NCBI RefSeq assembly: GCF_014764405.1
Contig: NZ_CP061725.1
Span: 5,580,001-5,644,000 of the forward strand
Length of the DNA stretch: 64,000 nucleotides
Source: Micromonospora craniellae
GTDB taxonomy: Bacteria; Actinomycetota; Actinomycetes; Mycobacteriales; Micromonosporaceae
Reading direction: 5' to 3'
In this document: positions 19,673 to 28,090 of the stretch, piece by piece
Position numbering within the stretch: the stretch's first letter is position 1
Layout of the letters: the number at the start of each line of letters is the position of its first letter
Translations under genes and position numbers: made by a program
The notes under the pieces: model-generated
Seen by the model: only the letters and a program-made list of their open reading frames with translations
What the model was told of the DNA's origin: nothing
Databases searched by the model: none

Positions 19673-20387
19673 GCGTGCCGTTGTTGTCGCTCGGTGACAT
19701 CACCTGCTCGAAGTGGAACTCGCGGATGAAGCAGTCCCGTGGTTGACCGACCGCGAAGATGACGCAGTCGACGACCGACTGTGCGGTGAGGTCGCTGTCC
19801 GCCCGCCGGGGCCCGTCCTGGACGAAGTCCGGTGGGAACAGGGAGATCACCCGGATGCCTTCCGGCCGGAGCCGGTGCGACAGGATGTCGGCGAGCCCGG
19901 CGTGGGCGTGCTTGGCCGCGTAGAACGCGGGGAGCGCGCCCGACCGGCGGTGGCCCACCTCGCCACAAGCGGAGATCATGTTGACGACGTCGGGCCGTGC
20001 CGACGCGCGCAGCAGGGGCAACAGGTGCTTGGTCAGCAGCACGGTGCCGGTGCCGCCTGCGGCCATCACGCTCTCGATCGTGTCGTCCGTGGCGTCTGCC
20101 AGGTCGGCGCCGTCGATGTACGGGGCGCCGTTGTTGACGAGTACGTCGAGATGGCTCGTCCGGTCGGCCACGGCGGCGGCGAATCCGCGCACCGAGTCGG
20201 GTACGGCGAGGTCGCAGTGGAACGCGTCGGCCCCGCCTGCTCCCCGCCGGCTGATCGCGCCCGCGACCTGCCGTGCCGCCGCCAGGGCGCGGGCCGACAG
20301 GAAGACCTGTGCACCGCGTTCGGCGAACGCCTCGGCGAGAAGCCGACCCGTGTCCCGTGCCGCGCCGGTAATGGCGACGCGCTCCAT
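19650..20387 (-). CDS. Short-chain dehydrogenase/reductase (SDR)
   Basis: This is a Rossmann-fold oxidoreductase of about 245 residues. The nucleotide site 'VAITGAARDTGRLLAEAF' is a variant TGxxxxTG glycine motif. 'DVLVNNGAPYIDG' is the NNAG-type motif (here NNG), and 'MISACGEVGHRRSGALPAFYAAKHA' supplies the active-site Ser-Tyr-x3-Lys. It should reduce or oxidise an unknown alcohol or ketone with NAD(P). I chose ATG 20387 ('MERVAITG') with an AGAGGTG about 15 nt upstream. The group II intron begins only 23 bp beyond its start on the opposite strand and probably displaced its promoter. Confidence 0.8.
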   Translation of the reverse strand: MERVAITGAARDTGRLLAEAFAERGAQVFLSARALAAARQVAGAISRRGAGGADAFHCDLAVPDSVRGFAAAVADRTSHLDVLVNNGAPYIDGADLADATDDTIESVMAAGGTGTVLLTKHLLPLLRASARPDVVNMISACGEVGHRRSGALPAFYAAKHAHAGLADILSHRLRPEGIRVISLFPPDFVQDGPRRADSDLTAQSVVDCVIFAVGQPRDCFIREFHFEQVMSPSDNNGTHDQSSSR

Positions 20388-20697
20388 GGCCGCCAGTGAA
20401 GCACCTCTTGTGAACACGAACGTGGAAAGCGAGGCAAAGATTGATGACGGTCTCGTGGACTGCGGTGCTGTATGGGAGATGGAGGTTGTTTGGCCCTCCG
20501 GAGCCGGCTTGCGGAAGCAGGCTTCAAACCACCACGAGGGGCGTTGGCTGAAGACCGTCGTCCTGAGCGTCGTTGGAAAAGGCGTGACTGTGATCGCGTC
20601 AGGTATGGACCGGGAAGATGAGCGATGAACGTCGAGTTCTCTGTCGTTGACGTGTCGAAACTCAGTCAGACGACATCAGAACCGAGGCCGGAGGTGA

Positions 20698-22360
20698 GTA
20701 AACATTCAGGGCCACTCCGGGTGGTGGCCGTGAGTGGCTGTCTGTGATTGACGGGCTGGGTCGATCTTGACGGTGTGTCGATGCGCGGCCGGGTGCGATC
20801 GATGTGTTGTGATCGGTGGGTGCCGGGCTTGGAGGAGTTGTCGCGCGAGGAGTTGATCGGACTCACGCGACGGCTGATCGTTCAGGTGGAACAGTTGACC
20901 CAGGCGAACCGGGAGTTGACTGATCGGGTCGCGCGGTTGGAACGCCTGGTGTCGCGTAACAGTGGGAACTCGGGGATGCCGCCGTCGAAGGATGATGATC
21001 CGGGACGGACGCCGCCGGCGGAGGTGTCCACGCCGGTGCCGGCAGCCGGTGCTGGTAAGCGGTCGCGGGGTAAGCAGCGGGGTGCGCCGGGTGCGCAGCT
21101 GTCCTGGTCACCGTTTCCGGACGGCATTGTGGATCATTTTCCGGGCGGGCCGTGTGGATGCGGATCGGATCTGGCATCGGCGGCTGATCTGGGGGTTTAC
21201 GCCTCGCATCAGCAGGTCGATGTGCCGGTGATGACGGCGACGGTCACCCAGCATGATCGGCACGCGGTGCGCTGCGGGTGCGGGGCGATGCACGTGGCGG
21301 CCCGCCCCGAGGGGGTGCCGGACGCAGGCGTCTCGTACGGGCCGAATCTTCAGGCGTGGTGCGTCTATCTGATGGTGGTGCACGCGATTCCGGTGGCCCG
21401 GTGCGCTGACCTGGTCGCCGCGTTGACCGGCTCGCGTCCGTCGGACGGGTTCGTCCACGCGTTGATCGGCCGGGCCGCGGCGGGGGTGGCCGAGTCGAAC
21501 CGGATCATCCGCACGCTGATCGCCCTCGCGCATGTGGTCTCCTGCGACGAGACCCCGATCCGGGTCGGTGCCCGCAAGGTCAAGAAGTACCTTCTGGTCG
21601 CCTGCACCCGCCTCTACACCTGGTACCTGCTCGGTGACCGCAGCCTCGACACGTTCAAGGTGTTCGTCCTGCCGGACCTGACCGGGGTGGTCGTGCACGA
21701 CCGTTACCAGAACTACGACGCGAAGATCTTCGCCCACCTGGTCCACCAACTCTGCGTAGCCCACCTGATCCGCGACTGTCAGGACGCCGCCGAGACCTAC
21801 CCCGACGCGCACTGGCCGATCCAGATCCGCCAGGCGCTACAGGGACTCGTCCACGCCGCGAACCTCGCCCGCGCACAGAACCTGCCCGCGATCGGCGAAC
21901 ACATCGCCGGCCCGCTGATCGACGCCTACCGGCACGGCGTGCGGATCGGGCTCAAGGAGGTCGCCCGGGTGGACGGCCGTAAACAGCCGAAACACCGGGC
22001 ACTGCTGGAAGACCTCCACGACCGAGAAGCCGACATCCTGCGATTCACCACCGACCTGCGCATCCCACCCACGTCGAACCAGGCCGAACGCGACCTACGG
22101 CCCGCGAAGACCCAGCAGAAGATCTCCGGACGGCTCACCAGCGAGAAGGTCACCGAACACCGCTACGCCATCCGCGGTTACGTCTCCACAGTGACCAAAC
22201 ACGGCGCGGATGTCATGACCGCCATCCGCGACGCCATCCTCGGCCGACCCTGGACACCACCCGCCTGGGCACCCGGCTAACCCACCACGAGCAACGACCG
22301 CCACCACCCATCACACACTGCCACCAACGGCTACGTCATGGAGTGGCCCTGAATGCTTAC
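20698..22360 (+). mobile_element. IS66-family insertion sequence (ISBst12-like, single ORF)
   Basis: This is a 1663-bp element. Its ends are GTAA(A/G)CATTCAGGGCCACTCC (left 20698-20718, right complement 22340-22360), with one mismatch, starting with the GTAA typical of IS66. It is flanked by a perfect 8-bp direct repeat GGAGGTGA (20690-20697 and 22361-22368), the target length of IS66. Comparison with intron copy B shows the uninterrupted target. It carries only the large transposase and lacks TnpA/TnpB helpers. Confidence 0.9.
20781..22280 (+). CDS. IS66-family transposase
   Basis: This is a protein of about 499 residues. It has an N-terminal leucine-rich coiled coil ('LVQVEQLTQANRELTDRVARL'-like heptads), the 'SRNSGNSGMPPSKD' linker, a zinc-ribbon-like Cys region ('GGPCGCGSD', 'RCGCGAMH'), and a DDE core with Asp in 'VVSCDETPIRVG', Asp in 'VVHDRYQNYD' and Glu in 'TSNQAERDLRPAKTQQKISG'. 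All three catalytic acids are present and the frame is open, so it is probably active. The start is uncertain: ATG 20781 was chosen, with ATG 20802 and an upstream TTG 20748 possible. Confidence 0.88.
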   Translation: MRGRVRSMCCDRWVPGLEELSREELIGLTRRLIVQVEQLTQANRELTDRVARLERLVSRNSGNSGMPPSKDDDPGRTPPAEVSTPVPAAGAGKRSRGKQRGAPGAQLSWSPFPDGIVDHFPGGPCGCGSDLASAADLGVYASHQQVDVPVMTATVTQHDRHAVRCGCGAMHVAARPEGVPDAGVSYGPNLQAWCVYLMVVHAIPVARCADLVAALTGSRPSDGFVHALIGRAAAGVAESNRIIRTLIALAHVVSCDETPIRVGARKVKKYLLVACTRLYTWYLLGDRSLDTFKVFVLPDLTGVVVHDRYQNYDAKIFAHLVHQLCVAHLIRDCQDAAETYPDAHWPIQIRQALQGLVHAANLARAQNLPAIGEHIAGPLIDAYRHGVRIGLKEVARVDGRKQPKHRALLEDLHDREADILRFTTDLRIPPTSNQAERDLRPAKTQQKISGRLTSEKVTEHRYAIRGYVSTVTKHGADVMTAIRDAILGRPWTPPAWAPG

Positions 22361-22583
22361 GGAGGTGAGTCTCGGGATGAGCCTGGGGGATATCCGCTTA
22401 CTGCCCAGGTGGTGTCCGGCATATAGGCAGCATGAGCCCGGTCCAGGCTCTCATACGGAACGTGTGAAGGCGGACCCCGATACCGTCCGTCGGTTGACCG
22501 GCGGCGAGAGGGAGGACTCCAAGCGGAGGAAACCGCGAGGAGCAGAGTACCGATGCGGGGACGCTGGCGGACTCGCCCGTAGT

Positions 22584-23573
22584 GAGGTGATCTCAGCAAC
22601 GCATATGGGTTGATTGGCGCGACACGGGCGAAGGCGGCGAGTCGGGCGGCAGTGGAAACAGGCGTGGAGCCATCGATAGACATGTCCTTGCGACAGATCC
22701 ACGTCTTCGAGAGGGCTCCACGTGATTGCCTATCGTGCCATGATCGACGTCCCGAGGGAACTCGTGCAGCATCTCGCGCGGCTGCTGTACGTGCAGCGCC
22801 GGGCCTGCGGCACTCGCCGTGGCACTCGTGCGTTGACCTGCTTCTACCAGGCCCTGATGGTGCTCGTGTGGTTCCGCAAGGGTGAGGACATGACCTTGCT
22901 GGCAGCCGGCTTCGGTATCTCCCGGGCGACGGCGTACCGCTACCGCGACGAGGGCATCACGGTGCTCGCCGCCCAGGCGGCCGACCTGCACACCGCTCTG
23001 CGTCGGGCCGCCGCCGACGGCTGGTCCCACGTGATCCTCGACGGCAAACTGTTCGACTGCGACCGGCTCACCGAGACCACCCTGTCGGTCAAGGGCGAGG
23101 TAATCGACGCCTGGTACTCCGGAAAACACCGCGACTTCGGCGCGAACATCCAAGCGATCATGCGTCCAGACGGGCTGCCGATCTGGACCTCGGAAGCGAT
23201 GCCCGGGCATCTACACGACACCAGCTGCGCCCGCGACCTCGGGATCACCGCCGCCCTGAACTGGTCCGCCGCCGAACTCGACCTGCCCGCCCTGGCCGAC
23301 TCCGGCTACGAAAGCACAGGCCACGGCATCAAGACCCCGATCAAGCAGCCCACCGACGGCAGCCGCCTCGCGCCCGACAACCGCGCCTACAACCGACTGC
23401 TCCGCGGCCTGCGATGGCAAGGCGAACGCGGCTTCGCCATCCTGATCGGACGCTGGAAGACGCTCCGCCACACGAACATCAGCCCACGCCGAATCGGCGA
23501 CATCGTCGCCGCCGCATTACACCTGACCCACTTCGAATACAAATACCTATCCGAATCTTGTTGAGATAACTTC
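22584..23573 (+). mobile_element. IS5-family insertion sequence, copy 1 (mosaic, no target duplication)
   Basis: This 990-bp element has ends GAGGTGATCTCAGC (22584-22597) and GTTGAGATAACTTC (23560-23573), 14-bp imperfect inverted repeats. Its left flank is intron copy A (AGT) and its right flank is TTG followed by the start of intron copy B, so there is no matching target duplication. Relative to copy 2, its first 400 bp and a block at about 23090-23255 are clearly divergent. Blocks at about 22981-23090 and from about 23256 to the end are almost identical. Confidence 0.85.
22722..23564 (+). CDS. IS5-family transposase (copy 1)
   Basis: This 280-residue transposase has an N-terminal DDE_4-type helix-turn-helix segment ('LLAAGFGISRATAYRYRDEG') and a catalytic domain with Asp in 'HVILDGKLFDCDR', Asp in 'PALADSGYESTG', and a conserved C-terminal 'NRLLRGLRWQGERGFAILIG' region with the Glu. 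The frame is intact and ends 'FEYKYLSESC'. It differs from copy 2 mainly in the first 90 residues. It should move the 990-bp element. Confidence 0.88.
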   Translation: MIAYRAMIDVPRELVQHLARLLYVQRRACGTRRGTRALTCFYQALMVLVWFRKGEDMTLLAAGFGISRATAYRYRDEGITVLAAQAADLHTALRRAAADGWSHVILDGKLFDCDRLTETTLSVKGEVIDAWYSGKHRDFGANIQAIMRPDGLPIWTSEAMPGHLHDTSCARDLGITAALNWSAAELDLPALADSGYESTGHGIKTPIKQPTDGSRLAPDNRAYNRLLRGLRWQGERGFAILIGRWKTLRHTNISPRRIGDIVAAALHLTHFEYKYLSESC

Positions 23574-24685
23574 TTGTGAACACGAACGTGGAAAGCGAGG
23601 CAAAGATTGATGACGGTCTCGTGGACTGCGGTGCTGTATGGGAGATGGAGGTTGTTTGGCCCTCCGGAGCCGGCTTGCGGAAGCAGGCTTCAAACCACCA
23701 CGAGGGGCGTTGGCTGAAGACCGTCGTCCTGAGCGTCGTTGGAGAAGGCGTGACTGTGATCGCGTCAGGTATGGACCGGGAAGATGAGCGATGAACGTCG
23801 AGTTCTCTGTCGTTGACGTGTCGAAACTCAGTCAGACGACATCAGAACCGAGGCCGGAGGTGAGTCTCGGGATGAGCCTGGGGGATATCCGCTTACTGCC
23901 CAGGTGGTGTCCGGCATATAGGCAGCATGAGCCCGGTCCAGGCTCTCATACGGAACGTGTGAAGGCGGACCCCGATACTGTCCGTCGGTTGACCGGCGGC
24001 GAGAGGGAGGACTCCAAGCGGAGGAGACCGCGAGGAGCAGAGTACCGATGCGGGGCCGCTGGCGGACTCGCCCGTAGTAGCTGTGAACCGCCTGCGTATC
24101 GCAGTGGGTTGGGGAGCGAAGGGGCGGGGTCGTTCAGGCTGGTTTGTGCGGTCAACCGTGAGGGAGGAACCGCGTGAGTCAGCCAGGGTTGACAGGCAAG
24201 TCGCACGATATCCCAAAGCGGCTGATCTGGGCCGCGTGGTTGAAGGTGAAAGGTAATGGCGGAGCGGCCGGGGCCGACGGAGTGACGATCGAACAGTTCG
24301 AAACGAGGTTGGCTGACAACCTCTACCGGCTGTGGAACCGTATGTCGTCGGGCAGCTATTTCCCCGGCCCGGTCCGGGCGGTGGAGATCCCGAAGAAGGG
24401 TGGGGTCAGGATTCTGGGCATTCCCAATGTGGTCGACCGGGTGGCGCAGACGGTGGCGGTGCTGGTGTTGGAGCCGGAGGTGGAGAAGGTGTTCCACGAC
24501 GACTCCTACGGATATCGTCCCGGACGGTCCCCGATTGATGCGATTCGGGTGTGTCGGCAGCGGTGTTTCAAGAAGGACTGGGTCGTCGATTTGGACGTCA
24601 AGGCCTTTTTCGACTCCGTGCGGTGGGATTTGATGCTCAAGGCGGTGGCGCGTCACACGACTCACCCGTGGGTCATGCTGTATGT

Positions 24686-25676
24686 GAGCTGATCTCAGCG
24701 ACGCGAATGTGTTGATTGGTGCGACACGGGCGAAACTGTTGAGATCGGACGGTGCTGGAAGAGGACGCGGAGTCCTCGGTAGGTAGTTCTCACCACAAGA
24801 TCACCTACACCATGAGGACTCCGCGTGATCGCCTATCGTGCCATGATCGATGTCCCCAGGGAACTCGTGCAGTACCTCGGCCGGCTGCTGGCCGCCGAAC
24901 GCCGAGCCCGCGGAACCCGGCGTGACACCCGCGCCCTGACCTGCTTCCACCAGGCACTTCTCGTGCTCATCTGGTTCCGCAAAGCCGAGGACCTGACCCT
25001 GCTGGCCGCCGGATTCGGGATCTCCCGGGCCACCGCCTACCGCTACCGCGACGAGGGCGTAGCCGTACTCGCCGCCCAGGCGACCGACCTGCACACCGCT
25101 CTGCGTCGGGCCGCCGCCGACGGCTGGTCCCACGTGATCCTCGACGGCAAACTGTTCGACTGCGACCGGCTCACCGAGACCACCCTGTCCGTCAAGGGCG
25201 AGACCATCGACGCCTGGTATTCGGGAAAGCACCGCGACTTCGGCGCGAACATCCAAGCCGTCATGCGCCCGGACGGGCTACCGATCTGGACATCGGCGGC
25301 GATGCCCGGGCATCTGCATGACACCAGCTGCGCCCGCGAACTCGGCGTCACCGCCGCCCTGAACTGGTCCGCCGCCGAACTCGACCTGCCCGCCCTGGCC
25401 GACTCCGGCTACGAAAGCACAGGCCACGGCATCAAGACCCCGATCAAGCAGCCCACCGACGGCAGCCGCCTCGCGCCCGACAACCGCGCCTACAACCAGC
25501 TGCTCCGCGGCCTGCGATGGCAAGGCGAACGCGGCTTCGCCATCCTGATCGGACGCTGGAAGACGCTCCGCCACACGAACATCAGCCCACGCCGAATCGG
25601 CGACATCGTCGCCGCCGCATTACACCTGACCCACTTCGAATACAAATACCTATCCGAATCTTGTTGAGATAACTTC
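24686..25676 (+). mobile_element. IS5-family insertion sequence, copy 2
   Basis: This 991-bp element is bounded by GAGCTGATCTCAGC (24686-24699) and GTTGAGATAACTTC (25663-25676). It is flanked by a 3-bp target repeat TGT (24683-24685 and 25677-25679). Removing it rejoins the intron maturase codons for 'MLYV' and 'ERWLRAP' in frame. It is intact and is the complete reference copy for the mosaic element at 22584-23573. Confidence 0.9.
24825..25667 (+). CDS. IS5-family transposase (copy 2)
   Basis: This 280-residue DDE transposase has the same architecture as copy 1: HTH 'LLAAGFGISRATAYRYRDEG', catalytic 'HVILDGKLFDCDR' and 'PALADSGYESTGHGIKTP'. It is identical to copy 1 over most of the C-terminal half apart from one Asn-Gln/Asn-Arg change. 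Near the N-terminus it differs at many residues ('YLGRLLAAERRARGTRRDTR' here). GTG 24825 and ATG 24843 are both possible starts. It is probably active. Confidence 0.88.
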   Translation: MIAYRAMIDVPRELVQYLGRLLAAERRARGTRRDTRALTCFHQALLVLIWFRKAEDLTLLAAGFGISRATAYRYRDEGVAVLAAQATDLHTALRRAAADGWSHVILDGKLFDCDRLTETTLSVKGETIDAWYSGKHRDFGANIQAVMRPDGLPIWTSAAMPGHLHDTSCARELGVTAALNWSAAELDLPALADSGYESTGHGIKTPIKQPTDGSRLAPDNRAYNQLLRGLRWQGERGFAILIGRWKTLRHTNISPRRIGDIVAAALHLTHFEYKYLSESC

Positions 25677-25729
25677 TGTGGAGCGCTGGTTGAGAGCGCC
25701 GATGCTGATGCCCGACGGGACCCTGACCC

Positions 25730-27263
25730 AATGCCGTTCAGTTAAGGCATCAGTGCTGGTCAGCGCGGTGAGCTGACTAGGGGTCGGCGGGCCGGTACCG
25801 TGCCGTGGCGTGACGTCGTCTGGGGTGGAGTCGCTGCGGCCGTAGGGCCGGTTGACCGATCACATCGGGCTCGGGGTGGTGTCGGCCCGGTTCAACCGGG
25901 ATCTGCTGGAAGAGGTACTCAACCGCAGCGGGCGGCGTGAGAAGCGGGTCCGGCGGCTGCCGGCGCACGTGATGATCCGTTACGTGATCGCGATGGGGTT
26001 GTTCTGCGCCGAGTCTTCTGACGAGGTGATGCGCCGGCTGGTGGGTAACCTGCGCAGACTTGGTTCCTGGGACGATGACTGGCAGGTCCCGACGGCGTCG
26101 GCGATCACCCAGGCACGTCAGCGGCTGGGCGCCGAGCCGGTGAAGATGTTGTTCGACAGGGCGTGCGTGCCCTTGGCTGGACCGGGCACCAAGGGCGCCT
26201 GGCTGGCCCGGCGCCGGCTGATGGCGATCGACGCGACCACCCTCGACGTGGCCGACACCCCGGCCAACGTGGAACGCTTCGACCGGATGGGGTCGGGGCC
26301 GAAGGCGTCGGCGTACCCGAAGCTGCACATCGCGGCGTTGGCCGAGTGCGGCAGCCACGCGATCGTCGGGGCGGTACTCGGGTCGTGCCGCACCGGGGAA
26401 CGTACCCTGATCAAGGATCTGGCCGGGCGGGTCGGGCCGGGCATGCTGGTCCTGGCCGACGCGGGCCTGTACTCCTTCGACCTGTTCAACTCCTTCGCCG
26501 CCACCGGCGCGGACCTTGCCTGGCGAGTCGGCGCGAGCGTGTCCATCGGGCATCTGCGGTGGCTCGCGGACGGCTCCTACCAGGCACTGATCTTCAAGGC
26601 GGGGTTGTCCGCGCAACGCCGGGCCAGGCTGGTCGAGCAGGCCCGGACCGGCCAGGAGATCCCGGCCGATCTCGCCCGCCTCGTCAGGGTGGTCGAGTAC
26701 ACCGTCCCGGACCGCAACCCCGACGGCGAACTCATCGTGGTGGTCACCACCCTCACCGACCACCACGAGGTCCCCGCGATGGAACTGGCGGGTGCCTACC
26801 AGCAGCGCTGGGAAGAAGAGTCCACTCTGAACGAGATCAAGACGGACCTGCGCGGCCGCGGCGAAGTCCTCCGATCGAAGGTCCCTGACCTGGTCGAACA
26901 GCAGATGTGGGGACTACTGCTGGCCCACTACGCCATCCGCGCACTGCTGCTGGAAGCCGCCGACCCGGCCGGCTACGACCCCGACCGCATGTCGTTCGTC
27001 AAAGGCCTACGCGTCGTACGCCGCCAGGTCACCGACCAGGCGGCCATTACCCCCTGAGCACCTTTCCACCGCCCTCGACGATGCCCTCACCGAGATCCGC
27101 CACCAGCCGAACCCGCCCCGACGCGACCGCAGCTGCCCCCGCGTCATCAAACGCGCCCGCCACAACTCCTACCGCGTCAAACGACCCACCGACCGGACCA
27201 CCCGCCACGACGGGCCCGCCATACCCAGGCTGGCCTGCCCAGACGCCTTAACTTAATGGCATT
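25730..27263 (+). mobile_element. IS4-family insertion sequence
   Basis: This 1534-bp element has 19-bp inverted repeats AATGCCGTTCAGTTAAGGC (25730-25748) and the complement of AATGCCATTAAGTTAAGGC (27245-27263), with two mismatches. It is flanked by a perfect 13-bp direct repeat GGGACCCTGACCC (25717-25729 and 27264-27276), in the size range of IS4 targets. Excision with one repeat restores the maturase frame across 'DGTLTHRNKGTPQ'. Confidence 0.92.
25852..27057 (+). CDS. IS4-family transposase with possible +1 frameshift extension
   Basis: This 401-residue DDE transposase has first Asp in 'LMAIDATTLDVADTPAN', second Asp in 'GMLVLADAGLYSFDL', and the IS4-type Y-(2)-R-(3)-E-(6)-K motif in 'YQQRWEEESTLNEIK'. 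TTG 25852 is the first start after an in-frame TAG. The frame ends at CCC-TGA (27052-27057). The +1 frame continues for about 66 codons to TAA 27254-27256 inside the right inverted repeat, with typical C-terminal sequence 'PRVIKRARHNSYRVKRPTD'. The full-length product therefore seems to need a +1 shift, either programmed or caused by mutation. Confidence 0.88.
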   Translation: MTDHIGLGVVSARFNRDLLEEVLNRSGRREKRVRRLPAHVMIRYVIAMGLFCAESSDEVMRRLVGNLRRLGSWDDDWQVPTASAITQARQRLGAEPVKMLFDRACVPLAGPGTKGAWLARRRLMAIDATTLDVADTPANVERFDRMGSGPKASAYPKLHIAALAECGSHAIVGAVLGSCRTGERTLIKDLAGRVGPGMLVLADAGLYSFDLFNSFAATGADLAWRVGASVSIGHLRWLADGSYQALIFKAGLSAQRRARLVEQARTGQEIPADLARLVRVVEYTVPDRNPDGELIVVVTTLTDHHEVPAMELAGAYQQRWEEESTLNEIKTDLRGRGEVLRSKVPDLVEQQMWGLLLAHYAIRALLLEAADPAGYDPDRMSFVKGLRVVRRQVTDQAAITP

Positions 27264-27979
27264 GGGACCCTGACCCATCGGAACAAGGGGACACCGCAGG
27301 GTGGTCCGATCTCCCCGTTGATCGCCAACATTTTTCTGCACTACGGCTTCGACACCTGGATGGGCCGTGAGTTTCCCGGGGTCGGGTTCGAGCGGTTCGC
27401 AGACGATGTGGTGGTCCACTGCGTGACCGAACGTCAGGCGCAACAGGTGCGTCAGGCGATCGATCGTCGGTTCGCGGACATCGGGTTGCAGTTGCACCCC
27501 GACAAGACGCGCATCGTGTACTGCAAAGACGACCGGCGCCGTCTCGACTACGAGCTGGTGACGTTCACGTTCTGCGGGTACGCGTTTCGTCCCCGGAAGG
27601 CATGGGACAAGATCCGCGGAAGGGCCCGGACCGGGTTCCTACCCGCGGTTGCCCCGGGGAAGCTGACCGATATGAGCCGCAAGGTCGCGTCCTGGCGGCT
27701 ACATCGACGCACGACCGGCAACCTGGCAGACCTCGCCGTAGAGGTCAACCCTGTCCTTCGGGGCTGGTTGAACTACTTCACCGTGTTTTACCCGAGCGCG
27801 GTCTACCCGATCGGCAAGCGCATCGATCGTCATCTGATGCGCTGGGCGAAGTGGAAGTACAAGCGACTCAAACGCAGCGACGACAGAGCTCGAGTATGGC
27901 TACGAGACGTCCGGCAACGGTCGCCCGACCTGTTCGCGCACTGGGCGATGCGGTACACGACCTGACAACCGAACGGCAC

Positions 27980-28056
27980 GAGCCGGATGAGTCGAGAGGT
28001 TCACGTCCGGATCTGTGGGGGACGGCGGGTGAAACTCCCGCCGTCTACCCGGCAAT
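27980..28056 (+). ncRNA. Group II intron catalytic domains V and VI
   Basis: GAGCCGGATGAGTCGAGAGG followed by TTCACGTCCGGATC (27980-28013) folds as the 34-nt domain V hairpin, with the AGC catalytic triad at its 5' side. The following GGGGGACGGCGGG / CTCCCGCCGTCTACCC arms form domain VI, with a candidate branch-point A in CTACCC. The intron 3' end is placed at about 28056. Confidence 0.85.
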
Positions 28057-28090
28057 TCAGGTTGAGGTCAACGGGCGGCACCGCCTCCGC

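Larger units (their letters stand above)
20410..22583 (+). mobile_element. Group II intron copy A, 5' fragment interrupted by an IS66 element
   Basis: The sequence from GTGAACACG (20410) to 20697, resuming after the IS66 element at 22369-22583, is the 5' domain-I region of the same group II intron present in full at 23576-28056. The two copies differ at only a handful of bases over about 500 nt (for example GGAAAAGG against GGAGAAGG). Copy A has no reverse-transcriptase gene. It stops at 22583, where an IS5-family element begins. The 5' boundary is set by where the two copies begin to match (shared TCTT|GTGAAC), which fits a GTG-type intron start. It sits 23 bp upstream of the SDR gene. Confidence 0.7.
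24174..27965 (+). pseudogene. Group II intron reverse transcriptase/maturase, split by two IS elements
   Basis: Three exon-like pieces, 24174-24685, 25680-25729 and 27277-27965, join into exactly 1251 nt (417 codons with stop). The product has RT-0/RT blocks 'GNGGAAGADGVTIEQFE', 'IPKKGGVRILGIPNVVDRVA' and 'HDDSYGYRPGRSPIDAI', the priming block 'NKGTPQGGPISPLIANIF', and the catalytic 'ERFADDVVVH' (FADD rather than the commoner YADD). A maturase X domain follows ('VNPVLRGWLNYFTVFYPSA'). There is no HNH endonuclease domain. It would splice and mobilise the intron, but the insertions inactivate it. GTG 24174 follows GGGAGGAACC. Confidence 0.9.
23576..28056 (+). mobile_element. Group II intron copy B, full length, interrupted by IS5 and IS4 elements
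   Basis: The 5' end is GTGAACACG (23576). Structured domains I-III cover about 600 nt, including 'GGAGCGAAGGGGCGGGG' near 24120 and 'CGAGGAGCAGAGTACCGA', both typical of bacterial group II introns. The maturase gene (24174-27965) follows, then domains V-VI (27980-28056) ending about CTACCCGGCAAT. Two insertion sequences (24686-25676 and 25730-27263) split the maturase. Without them and one copy of each target repeat the intron would be about 1.94 kb. The 3' boundary is estimated from the domain VI branch-site region. Confidence 0.85.

Noticed and set aside
24174..27965. The reverse transcriptase as a retron or defence-associated RT
   Set aside because: It has a maturase X domain, sits in a structured intron and is followed by domain V/VI RNA, so it is a group II intron protein.
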